DNA from: Breoghania sp. L-A4
Lineage (GTDB): Bacteria > Pseudomonadota > Alphaproteobacteria > Rhizobiales > Stappiaceae
Direction: 5' to 3'
DNA: 64,000 bases
Assembly: GCF_003432385.1 (NCBI RefSeq)
Contig: NZ_CP031841.1
Coordinates: forward strand, 2,271,579 to 2,335,578
Shown: positions 50,985-60,132 of the stretch, piece after piece
Numbering within the stretch: position 1 is the first letter of the stretch
How the letters are laid out: the number at the start of each line of letters is the position of its first letter
Position numbers and translations under genes: made by a program
The notes under the pieces: generated by a model
The model's database searches: none
What the model was told of the DNA's origin: nothing
Seen by the model: only the letters and a program-made list of their open reading frames with translations

Positions 50985-52381
50985 CTACGCCCCGCCCATG
51001 ACCAGCGTCTGGGCCTGAAGCTCGGCCGCCGTCGGCAGGCTGGCGCCCGACGCCTTCTCGAACGTCCTGGCGACCGCCGCCGTCAGCCCGTCTTTGCCCG
51101 CGCCCGCGAGCAGCGTGACGCTGCCGGGACGGCCGTCGCTGCGCGGTGCTGTGGGCACCGCGATGGCGCACATGTCCATCAGGTTGACGAAATTGGTGTA
51201 GGTGCCGAAGTTCGAGTTCGGGCCGATCGGGTCGGCTTCGAGATCCGCGACCGTATAGAAGGTCGGGATCGTCGGTACGCACATCATGTCGAGCGCGCCG
51301 AGCACGGGCGCCGCGATACGCTTGAGCTCTTCGAGCCGGTAGATCCCGCGGAAGGCGTCGGCCGCCGTGAGCCCTTCGGCCTTGCAGATCACCTGCCGGG
51401 TCACGGGCAGGATGGCCTCGGGATCGGTCTTCAAAAGGTCCGCGATCACCGTGTAGCGCTCGGCGACCCAGGCGCCGTCGTAGAGCATGCGGGCGACGTC
51501 GTAGAACGGCGTGAAGTCGACCTCGACGATCGTGTGTCCGGCAAAGCGCAGGGTGTCCACGGCGCTCTCGAAGGAGGCCCGCTGCACCGTGTCGCCGAAG
51601 AACTCGATGGTGTTCGCGTCCGGAATGCCGATGGTCAGGCTTTCGGGCGCATCGCCCAGCGGCGCGACCGCGATCTCCTTCGAATAGGCCTCGGCCGCGT
51701 CATAGCCCGCGGCGGCCTCGTAGGCGGTGTAGGCGTCACCGACGGTCATGGCGAAGATCGAGATGGTGTCCAGCGTGCGGCACGCGGGCACCACGCCGCC
51801 CGGGGACAGCGCGCCCAGCGTCGGCTTCAGGCCGACGATGTTGTTCAGCGCCGCCGGAACGCGGCCCGAACCGGCCGTATCCGTGCCGAGCGAGAAGCTG
51901 ACCAGCCCGTGGCCCACGGCGACGCCGGAGCCCGACGAGGAGCCGCCCGGCACGATCGATGGGTCGATGGAATTCTTCGGCGGCGCATAGGGCGAGCGCA
52001 CGCCGACAAGCCCGGTGGCGAACTGGTCGAGGTTGGTCTTGCCGACGAGCAGGGCGCCGGCGGCGCGCAGGCGTCCGACGACGAAGGCGTCCGCGTCGGG
52101 CACATATGCGTAAGCCGGGCAGGCGGCGGTGGTGGGACTCCCGGCGGCGTCGATGTTGTCCTTGGCGGCGAAGGGAATGCCCCACAACGGCTTCGACGGG
52201 TCGTAGGAGCCAAGCGCCGCGGCGGCGGCTTGAACCTCCGCCTTGTCGATCAGATGGATGAAGATGCCGGGATCGTTCACGGCGGCAATGCGGGCGTAGA
52301 CCTCTTCGATCACGTCGAGGGGCTGGCGCCGCCGGCATAGGCCTCGCGCAGCGCGGTGATCGTAAGGGGCATCTCTTTCAT
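50985..52381 (-). CDS. Allophanate-hydrolase-like amidase (frame broken at 52319-52322)
   Basis: Amidase-signature enzyme of about 465 residues after repair. The Ser-cis-Ser-Lys set is visible: Lys in FAAKDNIDAAG, and the Ser residues in PGGSSSGSGVAVGHG; GTDTAGSGRVPAALNNIVGL is typical of allophanate hydrolases (AtzF/DUR2 amidase part). SNFGTYTNFVNLMDMCAIAV is also shared. The first 21 codons (MKEMPLTITALREAYAGGAS) are in another frame, and one G/C base restored in the run at 52319-52322 joins them. The C-terminal extra domain of AtzF is absent. Substrate may be allophanate or a related amide. Confidence 0.82.
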
Positions 52382-52395
52382 GGTGGTTTCCTTGA

Positions 52396-54027
52396 TCATG
52401 CCTGGATCCGCCTTTGCGGCGGTTTTGGCGCGGCTGCGAGCAGCGTGCGCGTGTAGGCGTCCCGCGGCGCGCTCATGACGTCCTCGGCGGCTCCCTGTTC
52501 GACGATCTCGCCGCCCTTCATGACGATCACATGATCGCAGAGAAGACGGACGACGTGCAGATCATGGCTGACAAAAAGATAGCTCATTCCGAGCTTGGCG
52601 CGCAGGTCGGCGAGCAAATTCAGAACCACCGCCTGGATCGACACGTCGAGCGCCGCCGTCGGCTCGTCGAGGATCAGGAACTTCGGGTTCAGCGCGATCG
52701 CCCGGGCGATGCCGACGCGGGCCTTCTGGCCGCCCGAAAGCTGATGCGGGAACCGGTCGAGCAGCGGCTGCGGCAGGCCGACGAGATCGGCGAGTTCCGC
52801 CACGCGCTCGCGCGCCGCCGAACCGTTCAATCCGCCCAGCCGGTGCAGCGGATCGGCGATGCTCTGGCGCGCGGTGTGGCGCGGGTTGAGGCTGTCGGTG
52901 GCGTCCTGGAACACCATCTGGATCTCGGAGCGGCGCGGGTCGCGGGAGAATTTCTGCGCCGGCGTCGCGGCGATATCGTTTCCATTGAAAAGGATTTCGC
53001 CGCTTGACGGGTCCAGCAGCCGCACCAGCATCGACGCGGTCGTGGACTTGCCGCAGCCGGACTCGCCCACAAGCCCGACGCTCTGGCCCTCGAGGACGGT
53101 GAAGGAGATGTCCTTGACCGCATGCACGGGTCCCGACTTGCCCTTGTAGGTCTTCACCAGGTTGCGGACCTCGAGCAGCGGCCTGTCCGTCGGCGCATGC
53201 GGCAGCTCCGGGGTGCGCTCGGATTCGGGCAGCAGCGTGCGGATGCTTTCACCCAGCCGCGGCGTGGCGTCGACCAGCTTGCGCGAATAGGGATGTTTGG
53301 GCGAGAGAAAGATCTCCGCCGGATCGCCGGCCTCGACGATGCGGCCATCCTTCATCACCGCGATCTTGTCGCAATATTGCGCGGCGAGCCCGAGATCGTG
53401 AGTGATCAGGATCGAGCTCATGCCGCGCTCGCGGATCAGCTCCGCGACCAGATCCATCACCGCCTTCTGCGTCGTGATGTCCAGCCCGGTGGTCGGCTCA
53501 TCGGAAATCAGCAGGCGCGGATCGCACGCCAAGGCGATGGCGATGACGATGCGCTGGCACATGCCGCCGGAAAGCTCGAACGGATAGGCGTCGTAGCGCG
53601 CTTGCGCGTCGCGGATCTTTACCGCCTCCAGCGCCTCGATCGCCTTGCGGCGTGCATTGTGGCGGGTGGCGCGGGCGTGGCGGCGCAACACGTCCTCGAT
53701 CTGGTGCCCGACCTTGCGGATCGGGTTGAGTGCGGCGCGCGGGTTCTGGAAGATCATCGAGATCTCGCGGCCGCGGATGTCGCGGATATCACGTTCGGAG
53801 GCGCGGCGCAGATCGACGCCGGAATAGCTGACCTCGCCGGCGGTGATCGTGCCGCCTGCGTCCAGAATCCTCATCAATGCATAGGCGGTCACCGACTTGC
53901 CGGAACCGGATTCCCCAACAATGCCGAGCGTCTCGCCGCTGGCGACCGCGAGGGACACGTTGCGCACGGCATCCACGGTTCCGTTGCGGGTCTGGAAGCT
54001 GACGGCCAGGTCCGAGATGGAAAGCAT
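52396..54027 (-). CDS. Fused dipeptide-type ABC transporter ATPase (DppD-DppF)
   Basis: 543 residues with two oligopeptide-type ABC domains in one chain. Domain 1: Walker A GIVGESGSGKSVTAYALM, signature ELSGGMCQRIVIA and Walker B LLISDEPTTGLDITTQ. Domain 2: Walker A GLVGESGCGKSTTASMLV, signature QLSGGQKARVGIARAIA and Walker B FLILDEPTAALDVSIQ. The usual Arg in LSGGMRQR is Cys in domain 1. RTLLPES-type linker and HPYSRKLVDATPRLG are typical. It is the last transporter gene in a dppB-C-ATPase order, with the amidase just downstream. Confidence 0.93.
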   Translation of the reverse strand: MLSISDLAVSFQTRNGTVDAVRNVSLAVASGETLGIVGESGSGKSVTAYALMRILDAGGTITAGEVSYSGVDLRRASERDIRDIRGREISMIFQNPRAALNPIRKVGHQIEDVLRRHARATRHNARRKAIEALEAVKIRDAQARYDAYPFELSGGMCQRIVIAIALACDPRLLISDEPTTGLDITTQKAVMDLVAELIRERGMSSILITHDLGLAAQYCDKIAVMKDGRIVEAGDPAEIFLSPKHPYSRKLVDATPRLGESIRTLLPESERTPELPHAPTDRPLLEVRNLVKTYKGKSGPVHAVKDISFTVLEGQSVGLVGESGCGKSTTASMLVRLLDPSSGEILFNGNDIAATPAQKFSRDPRRSEIQMVFQDATDSLNPRHTARQSIADPLHRLGGLNGSAARERVAELADLVGLPQPLLDRFPHQLSGGQKARVGIARAIALNPKFLILDEPTAALDVSIQAVVLNLLADLRAKLGMSYLFVSHDLHVVRLLCDHVIVMKGGEIVEQGAAEDVMSAPRDAYTRTLLAAAPKPPQRRIQA

Positions 54028-54029
54028 GG

Positions 54030-54929
54030 TCACGTCCTCCTGCGCGGGTCGACGATGTCGCGCAGGCCGTCGCCGAGGAGGTTGAAGGAAAGCACCGCGA
54101 ACATCAGCCAAAGACCGGGGAAGAAGGCGAGCCACCATTCGCCGGAGACGATGAAATTGGCGCCCTCGGCCACCATGATGCCCCACTCGGGCGTCGGCGG
54201 GCGGACGCCCAGGCCGATGAAACTGAGACCGGCGGCGTTGAGGATCGCCCAGCCGAGGTTGAGCGAGATCTGCACCATCATCGGCGGCAGGGCGTTGGGA
54301 AAGATGTGCAGCGCGAGCACGCGCAGATCCGAGTTGCCCGACAGCCGGGCTGCGAGCGCGAACCCGGCCTCGCGGCGGATGTTCACCTCGGCGCGCACCA
54401 GGCGCGCGTAGAAGGGGAGGTTGATGATGGCCGTGGCGTAGATGATGTTCTCGATGGTGTTGCCGAGTGCCGCGACGATGCCCATCGCCAGCACGAACAG
54501 CGGGAACGCCATGATGGTGTCGAGGACGCGGTTGAGGATGGTATCGAGCCAGCCGCCCCAGTAGCCCGCCGCGGCGCCAAGCGCGGAGCCGAAGACGAAG
54601 GACAGCGCCACGGCGGCGATCGAGATCGTCAGGTCGAGGCGGGTGGCGACGATGACCCGGCTGAACACGTCTCGGCCGAGACTGTCGGTGCCGAACCAGT
54701 GGCTCCAGTTCGGCGGCTGCAATGCGTGCGCCGTATTCGATTCCAGCGGATCATAGGGCGCTATGGCCGGCCCGAAGACGGCGCAGAACACCATGATCGC
54801 GAACATGGCGAAGGCGATCAGCGTGACCGGGTTGCCCTTCAGCACGTAGACCAGATGATCGAAGGAACTGCTGGTGCGGACCGGCGGCGCGTCCGCCTCA
54901 TCGGCCGATTTCAGGGCTGCATCGGTCAT
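54030..54929 (-). CDS. Dipeptide-type ABC transporter permease (DppC-like)
   Basis: 299 residues with five or six membrane segments. The EAA motif region is LVRAEVNIRREAGFALAARL, and GTDSLGRDVFSRVIVATRLD is the DppC family signature. The last residues overlap nothing but lie two bases from the ATPase start. Works with the DppB-like permease. Confidence 0.93.
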   Translation of the reverse strand: MTDAALKSADEADAPPVRTSSSFDHLVYVLKGNPVTLIAFAMFAIMVFCAVFGPAIAPYDPLESNTAHALQPPNWSHWFGTDSLGRDVFSRVIVATRLDLTISIAAVALSFVFGSALGAAAGYWGGWLDTILNRVLDTIMAFPLFVLAMGIVAALGNTIENIIYATAIINLPFYARLVRAEVNIRREAGFALAARLSGNSDLRVLALHIFPNALPPMMVQISLNLGWAILNAAGLSFIGLGVRPPTPEWGIMVAEGANFIVSGEWWLAFFPGLWLMFAVLSFNLLGDGLRDIVDPRRRT

Positions 54930-55951
54930 TTCTGGTCAAATCCAATCCGCGGATCGATGAGCGTATAGGTCAGATCGATGACCAGATTGAGCGCGACGAA
55001 CAGCAGCGCCATGGCCAGCACGAAGCCCTGCACGGCGGCGTAATCGGAGACCACCAGCGCCTCCACCGCGTAGGAGCCGATGCCGGGCCAGGCGAAGACC
55101 TTCTCCACCAGCACGTTGGCGCCCAGCGTGAAGGAGAACACCATGCCCAGCGTGGTGACCACCGGCAGCAGCGCGTTGCGGAAGGCGTAGCCGTAGAGCA
55201 CCTTTCCGCGCGACAGCCCGGCCGCCTTCGCCGTGCGGATGAAGTCCGACGACAGCGCCCCGAGCATCGCGGCCCGCGTCATCCGGGCGATCGGCGCCAT
55301 GGTGAACAGCGACAGCGTCACCGCCGGCAGGATGAGCTGGCGCAGGGCGGCCATCCAGGTTTCCCCGTCGCCGGCGATCGCCGCATCGATCAGATAGAAT
55401 CCGGTGACATGGTCGGGATCGAGAGTGGAGAAATCCAGCCGTCCGAGCGGCGAGGGGGCGATGCCGAGGAGGTAGTAGAAGACGTAGATCAGCACGATGC
55501 CGGTGAAGAAGGTCGGCAGCGACACGCCGGCGGTGACCAGCACCCGGCACAGGTGATCCACCGGTGAACCGGGGCGTGTCGCCGCCAGCACGCCGAGCGG
55601 CACGGCGATCAGGCACGACAGCAGAAGGGCGGTCAGCGTCAGTTCAAGCGAGGCGGGCAGCCGGTTGGCCAGATCGGTCGCCACCGGCTGGCCGCTGGAG
55701 ATGGATTGGCCCAGGTCGCCTTGCAGCAGATCGCCCACATAGAGGACGAACTGCTGCGGAAGCGGCTTGTCGAGGCCGAGGGCCTCGCGGATCTCGGCGA
55801 TGGATGCCTCGTCCGCCGCCGCACCCGCGAAATACACGGCAGGGTCCCCGGGCAGGGCGCGGGTCAGCACGAAGCTGATCACCACGACCCCGATCACGAC
55901 CGGCACGGCCTGCGCGATCCGCATCAGCACGGTTTTCAGGCGGACGGGCAT
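54926..55951 (-). CDS. Dipeptide-type ABC transporter permease (DppB-like)
   Basis: 341 residues, six membrane segments. FVLTRALPGDPAVYFAGAAA near the N-terminus, DFIRTAKAAGLSRGKVLYGY (EAA loop) and LVEKVFAWPGIGSYAVEALV are diagnostic. It overlaps the DppC gene by four bases, and the binding-protein gene ends four bases upstream. Confidence 0.94.
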   Translation of the reverse strand: MPVRLKTVLMRIAQAVPVVIGVVVISFVLTRALPGDPAVYFAGAAADEASIAEIREALGLDKPLPQQFVLYVGDLLQGDLGQSISSGQPVATDLANRLPASLELTLTALLLSCLIAVPLGVLAATRPGSPVDHLCRVLVTAGVSLPTFFTGIVLIYVFYYLLGIAPSPLGRLDFSTLDPDHVTGFYLIDAAIAGDGETWMAALRQLILPAVTLSLFTMAPIARMTRAAMLGALSSDFIRTAKAAGLSRGKVLYGYAFRNALLPVVTTLGMVFSFTLGANVLVEKVFAWPGIGSYAVEALVVSDYAAVQGFVLAMALLFVALNLVIDLTYTLIDPRIGFDQK

Positions 55952-55955
55952 GGGC

Positions 55956-57575
55956 TCAGGCGCTCTTCAGCGAGCGGATGTCGAGCTGGCGGTGGAACCA
56001 GTACTCGTAGTCCGTCGCGCCGTTGGTGGCGACGTTCAGCGCCGGCTGCCACAGCGGGATGCGCGGCAGGTCCTCGAAGGCGATCTCGAACATGCGCATC
56101 ACCTTGGGTGCGTAGTCCGGGTCGTCCACGTCCAGATGCAGGGTCTCGTCGACCAGTTGCTCGATCTCGGCGTTCTCGTAGTTCGAGGAGTTGAACAGGT
56201 GCCCCTTCTTGTAGGCCCAGAAGAAGTAGTAGCAGGGGTAGTTCAGCCAGCCGCCGAAGTTTTCCAGATGCAGCGGCAGACGCTTTTCGACCAGCGAGGC
56301 GGTGCGCCAGTTGGCGCCGGGGATCTTGTCGATCTCGGAAGCGATGCCCAGCTTGGCAAGGTTTTCCTGGATCAGCAGCGCCGTCGGCTCCATCCAGTCC
56401 GACTGCCCGAGATCGATCGAGAAGGGCACTTCGAACCCCTTGGCGAAGGCGGATTTCTCAAGGTGTTCGCGCGCCTTGTCGAGGTCGGTGAAATAGGGCG
56501 ACTTGCGCGGCCACTCGATGCTGTCGATCTCGGCCTTGCCGCCCCACATCGGCGCGCCGCGGCCGTAGGCCGCCGTCTGGAAGATCTGCTCGTAGGGGAT
56601 CGCATAGGCCACCGCCTTGCGCACGTCCGGGTCCTGGAAGGGCTCGAACGTGGTGTTCAGGCCGACGCACTGGATGGCGTTCTCGATCGGTGTGGAGAAG
56701 ACGCTGACGCCTTCCTTGCTCTCCAGTTCCTTGGCGTCCTTGTTGGGGATGTTGAACGACAGGTTCACGTCGCCGCGCTCGATGAGCGCGCGGCGGGTCG
56801 CCGGGCTCGGCACTTCGCGCAGGATCACGCGCTTGACCGCCGGCAGCGGACCGCCGGTCCATTTATCGTTGCGCTCGTAGACCACCTGTTCGCCCGGATT
56901 CCAGCGGACCACCTTGAAGGCGCCGGAGCCGATGGTGTTCTTGTGCACGTATTCCATTGCCCACGGATCGTCGGCGGTGGCGTGTTCCTTGGCGATCTTG
57001 GAATTGAGAATGAAGGGCACCGGCACCGCCAGATCCGGCAGCGTCAGCTTGGAGGGGAAGTCCAGCTTCACCAGGAAGGTCTTCTCATCCACGACCACGA
57101 ACTGGTCGGGACGGGTCAGCGCACCGGCCTTCATCTGCACGGTCGGGAAGCCGCCGGCGGAGACCGCGCGGTCGAAGGACCATTTCACGTCCTCGGCGGT
57201 CACCGGGGAGCCGTCCTGGAACACCGCGTCCGGCTTCAGCTTGAAGGTCAGCTCCAGGCCGTCGTCGGAGAAGCTCCAGCTCTCGGCCAGTTCCGGAACG
57301 ATGGTGGAATAGTCATAGGACAGACCGCCGTCGGGCGTCGTCCTGGTGCCGAAGGAGACCAGCCGGTCGTAGCAGTTGACCGCGATCTGGTAGCTCGGCC
57401 GGTTGGTGCCGGTGCGGTGCAGATCGAGGCTGTTGATGGTCTGACCCATCACCGTGACGAGCGTGTCCTTGCCCGCGGCCATGGCCGGAAGCGTCATGGA
57501 GAAGGGCAGCATGGAGGCGCCGAGCGCGCCACCGCCGAGCTGCAGGAACTGGCGTCGGGAAGTCTTAACTGTCAT
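55956..57575 (-). CDS. Dipeptide-type ABC transporter substrate-binding protein
   Basis: 539-residue SBP_bac_5 protein. The N-terminus KTSRRQFLQLGGGALGASML is a twin-arginine signal with cleavage near PAMAAG. LAESWSFSDDGLELTFKLKP and AEDVKWSFDRAV are family hallmarks. AAGGA lies before the ATG at 57575. Ligand cannot be read; the amidase at the end of the operon suggests an amide- or urea-derived nitrogen compound, or short peptide. Divergent from the LysR gene. Confidence 0.92.
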   Translation of the reverse strand: MTVKTSRRQFLQLGGGALGASMLPFSMTLPAMAAGKDTLVTVMGQTINSLDLHRTGTNRPSYQIAVNCYDRLVSFGTRTTPDGGLSYDYSTIVPELAESWSFSDDGLELTFKLKPDAVFQDGSPVTAEDVKWSFDRAVSAGGFPTVQMKAGALTRPDQFVVVDEKTFLVKLDFPSKLTLPDLAVPVPFILNSKIAKEHATADDPWAMEYVHKNTIGSGAFKVVRWNPGEQVVYERNDKWTGGPLPAVKRVILREVPSPATRRALIERGDVNLSFNIPNKDAKELESKEGVSVFSTPIENAIQCVGLNTTFEPFQDPDVRKAVAYAIPYEQIFQTAAYGRGAPMWGGKAEIDSIEWPRKSPYFTDLDKAREHLEKSAFAKGFEVPFSIDLGQSDWMEPTALLIQENLAKLGIASEIDKIPGANWRTASLVEKRLPLHLENFGGWLNYPCYYFFWAYKKGHLFNSSNYENAEIEQLVDETLHLDVDDPDYAPKVMRMFEIAFEDLPRIPLWQPALNVATNGATDYEYWFHRQLDIRSLKSA

Positions 57576-57714
57576 CGGGGCAATCCTTTCGGAAGGTCGA
57601 GGTCTGGAGGCGCATGCGCCGTCGGGCAACGCGGGATGGAGGTCCCGGACGGCGTTTCCGCAAGATTGCTGTTTTGGAGCGTGTACTTCTAATGCTATTT
57701 TTTCACAAAAGCGG

Positions 57715-57727
57715 TGCATCAGATGCA
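57715..57727. promoter_or_regulatory. LysR-type box (T-N11-A palindrome)
   Basis: TGCATCAGATGCA is a perfect 13-base palindrome with the T-N11-A form of LysR operators. It lies in the divergent spacer 57576-57751, 25 bases before the LysR start, and may control both directions. Confidence 0.6.
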
Positions 57728-57751
57728 GCGGTACCGAATAAAGGATTTGAG

Positions 57752-58648
57752 TTGAAACACTTACAGACATTCCGTCTGATTCAGGCGGTCGCGCGGGCCG
57801 GGTCGATCCGGCGTGCGGCGGAGGATATGAACATCACCGCCTCGGCCCTGAACCGGCGCATTCAGGGGTTTGAGCGCGAATTCGGCTACGAGATCTTCGA
57901 GCGGCTGCCGCGCGGCGTGCGGCTGAATGCGGCCGGGGAGCTGATTCTGCTGCACATCCGCAGCCAGATCTCGGACATGGAGTGGATCCGTTCGCAGGTC
58001 TCGGACCTGTCGGGCGTGCGCCGCGGCCACGTCTCCGTGGCCTGCTCCCAGGCAGCGGCGCCCTATTTCCTGCCCAGCCAGATCGCCCAGTACCGGCGCG
58101 ACCATCCGGGCGTCACCTTCTCGGTCAACGTGCGCGACCGGGCGCAGGCCGAGCACGAGCTCGCGACCTTCTCAAGCGACCTGGCACTGGTGTTCGAGCC
58201 CGTGCACATGGTGGATTTCGAGGTGCTCTATTCGGTGCCGCAGCCGGTCTACATCGTCATCGCCGCCGACCATCCGCTGGCGGAGAAGAAGACCATCCGG
58301 CTGCGCGACTGCCTCGACCACAACCACGTGTTGCCCGCGGCGCCCTATGGCGTGCGGCATCTGCTGGAGATCGCGGCGAAGGGCTCCTCGCGCAGCCTGT
58401 CGCCCATCGTGGAAACGGATTCCTTCGACCTGATCCGCCACTATGTGATCCACGAGAAGGCGGTAGGCTTCCAGATCCCCATCGGGCTTGAGGAGAAGCC
58501 GGACCGTTCCGTCATCTTCCGCGAAATTTCGACGCGCGACGTGCCCATCGGCCATCTGCTGCTGGGTCAGATGAAGGGCCGCACGCTGCCCGTCGCCTCG
58601 GCGCGCTTCGCCAACCAGCTCACCAACTCGCTGCGCGCCTTCGCCTGA
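57752..58648 (+). CDS. LysR family transcriptional regulator
   Basis: 298 residues. HTH at the start (LKHLQTFRLIQAVARAGSIR, then RAAEDMNITASALNRRIQGF) and a LysR effector-binding domain (RRGHVSVACSQAAAPYFLPS). I choose a TTG start because AAGGA sits at the right distance before it; upstream ATG choices add residues that do not look like HTH. It is divergent from the dipeptide-type transporter, probably its regulator. Confidence 0.88.
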   Translation: MKHLQTFRLIQAVARAGSIRRAAEDMNITASALNRRIQGFEREFGYEIFERLPRGVRLNAAGELILLHIRSQISDMEWIRSQVSDLSGVRRGHVSVACSQAAAPYFLPSQIAQYRRDHPGVTFSVNVRDRAQAEHELATFSSDLALVFEPVHMVDFEVLYSVPQPVYIVIAADHPLAEKKTIRLRDCLDHNHVLPAAPYGVRHLLEIAAKGSSRSLSPIVETDSFDLIRHYVIHEKAVGFQIPIGLEEKPDRSVIFREISTRDVPIGHLLLGQMKGRTLPVASARFANQLTNSLRAFA

Positions 58649-58675
58649 GGGCGGCGGGCTGCTCGATGCGCGCGC

Positions 58676-58714
58676 AAAAAAACCGGCGAGCCCATCAGGA
58701 GCGCCCGCCGGTTT
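58676..58714. terminator. Bidirectional terminator between lysR and aminotransferase
   Basis: A-run, CCGGCG, 17-base loop, CGCCGG, TTT. The arms extend to nine bases (AAACCGGCG with CGCCGGTTT). It lies between two converging genes. Confidence 0.75.
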
Positions 58715-58737
58715 CCAGGTCTGTCGTGCGGTTTCGG

Positions 58738-60117
58738 TTACAGCGACGCGAAGACGCTGTCGATCGCCTCGGCCGCCTTGCTCACCACGATGTCGGCTTC
58801 CTCGCGGGTCAGGCACAGCGGCGGCGCGAAGCCCAGAATGTCGCCCTGCGGCATGGCGCGGCCGATGACGCCGCGCTCGCCGAGCGCCGCGGCGACCTGC
58901 GGGCCGATCTTCTTCGAGGCATCGAAGAACACCCGGTCGTCCTTGTCCGCGACGAATTCCACAGCCGCGATCATGCCGTTGCCGCGTACGTCGCCGACGT
59001 GGGCGTGACCGCCCACCGCCTTGGCGAGCTCCGCGCGGAAATACGCGCCCGTCTCGCCCGCGTTGGTCACCAGGTCCATCTCGTCGATCAGTTCGAGATT
59101 GGCGATGCCGGCCGCCGCGCAGATCGGATGCGCTGAATAGGTCCAGCCGTGGCCCAGCGCGCCCAGCTTGTCGGAGCCCTGCACCAGCACGTTCCACATT
59201 TTCTCGCCGACGATGACGCCCGAAAGCGGCGCATAGGCCGAGGTCAGGCCCTTGGCGATGGTGATCAGGTCCGGCTTCATGCCGTAGTGGTCGGAGCCGA
59301 ACATGGTGCCGAGGCGGCCGAAGCCGGTGACGACCTCGTCGGCGACCAGCAGCACGTCGTATTTGTCGAGCACCGCCTGGATCTTGGCCCAATAGCCAGC
59401 CGGCGGCGGCACGATGCCGCCCGTGCCCAGGATCGGCTCGCCGATGAAGGCGGCGACCGTCTCCGGGCCTTCCGCCAGGATCATTTCCTCCAGCTTGTCG
59501 GCGCAGGCTTGCGAGAACTGCTCCTCGGACATGGAGCGGTCCTCGCGGCGGAAGTAGTAGGGCGCCTCGGTGTGCAGGATCGGCGCGCGCGGCAGATCAA
59601 ACGCGTTGTGGAACAGCTCCAGACCCGTCAGCGAGCCGGTCATGATCCCCGAGCCGTGATAGCCGCGCCAGCGCGAGATGATCTTCTTCTTCTCCGGCCG
59701 CCCCAGCACGTTGTTGTAGTACCAGATCAGCTTGATGTTGGTCTCGTTGGCGTCCGAGCCGGACATGCCGAAATAGACGCGGCTCATGCCGGCTGGCGCG
59801 CGGTCGATGATCATCTTGGCAAGCGTGATGGAGGCCTCGGTGCCGTGGCCCACGTAGGCGTGGTAGTAGGCGAGGGACTTCGCCTGCTCGGCGATGGCGT
59901 CGGCGATCTTCTGGCGGCCGTAGCCGACGTTGACGCAATAGAGCCCGGCAAAGGCGTCGAGGCTTGTCCTGCCCGCCTTGTCGGTGATGTAGACGCCTTC
60001 GCCGCTGTCGATGACGCGGGTCGGGCTCTCGCCGCGCGCGTGCGTCCCCATGTGGGTCGAGGGATGGAAGAAGTGGTCCCGGTCCCAAGCGGTCAGTTCG
60101 TTCGAGCGGTCGAGCAT
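58738..60117 (-). CDS. Class III aminotransferase, probable diaminobutyrate/GABA type
   Basis: 459-residue PLP enzyme. The PLP Lys is residue 289 (DLITIAKGLTSAYAPLSGV) and the Asp pairing with the pyridine N is 260 (LLVADEVVTGFGR). GMSGSDANETNIKLIWYYNN and RWRGYHGSGIMTGSLTG are typical of the SpuC/putrescine-pyruvate and omega-transaminase group. Its neighbours (aldehyde dehydrogenase, AsnC, MocR) match atf of ectoine catabolic clusters, where it would turn 2,4-diaminobutyrate to aspartate semialdehyde. That role is inference from context. Confidence 0.9.
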   Translation of the reverse strand: MLDRSNELTAWDRDHFFHPSTHMGTHARGESPTRVIDSGEGVYITDKAGRTSLDAFAGLYCVNVGYGRQKIADAIAEQAKSLAYYHAYVGHGTEASITLAKMIIDRAPAGMSRVYFGMSGSDANETNIKLIWYYNNVLGRPEKKKIISRWRGYHGSGIMTGSLTGLELFHNAFDLPRAPILHTEAPYYFRREDRSMSEEQFSQACADKLEEMILAEGPETVAAFIGEPILGTGGIVPPPAGYWAKIQAVLDKYDVLLVADEVVTGFGRLGTMFGSDHYGMKPDLITIAKGLTSAYAPLSGVIVGEKMWNVLVQGSDKLGALGHGWTYSAHPICAAAGIANLELIDEMDLVTNAGETGAYFRAELAKAVGGHAHVGDVRGNGMIAAVEFVADKDDRVFFDASKKIGPQVAAALGERGVIGRAMPQGDILGFAPPLCLTREEADIVVSKAAEAIDSVFASL

Positions 60118-60132
60118 GATGGTTTCCTTGTG

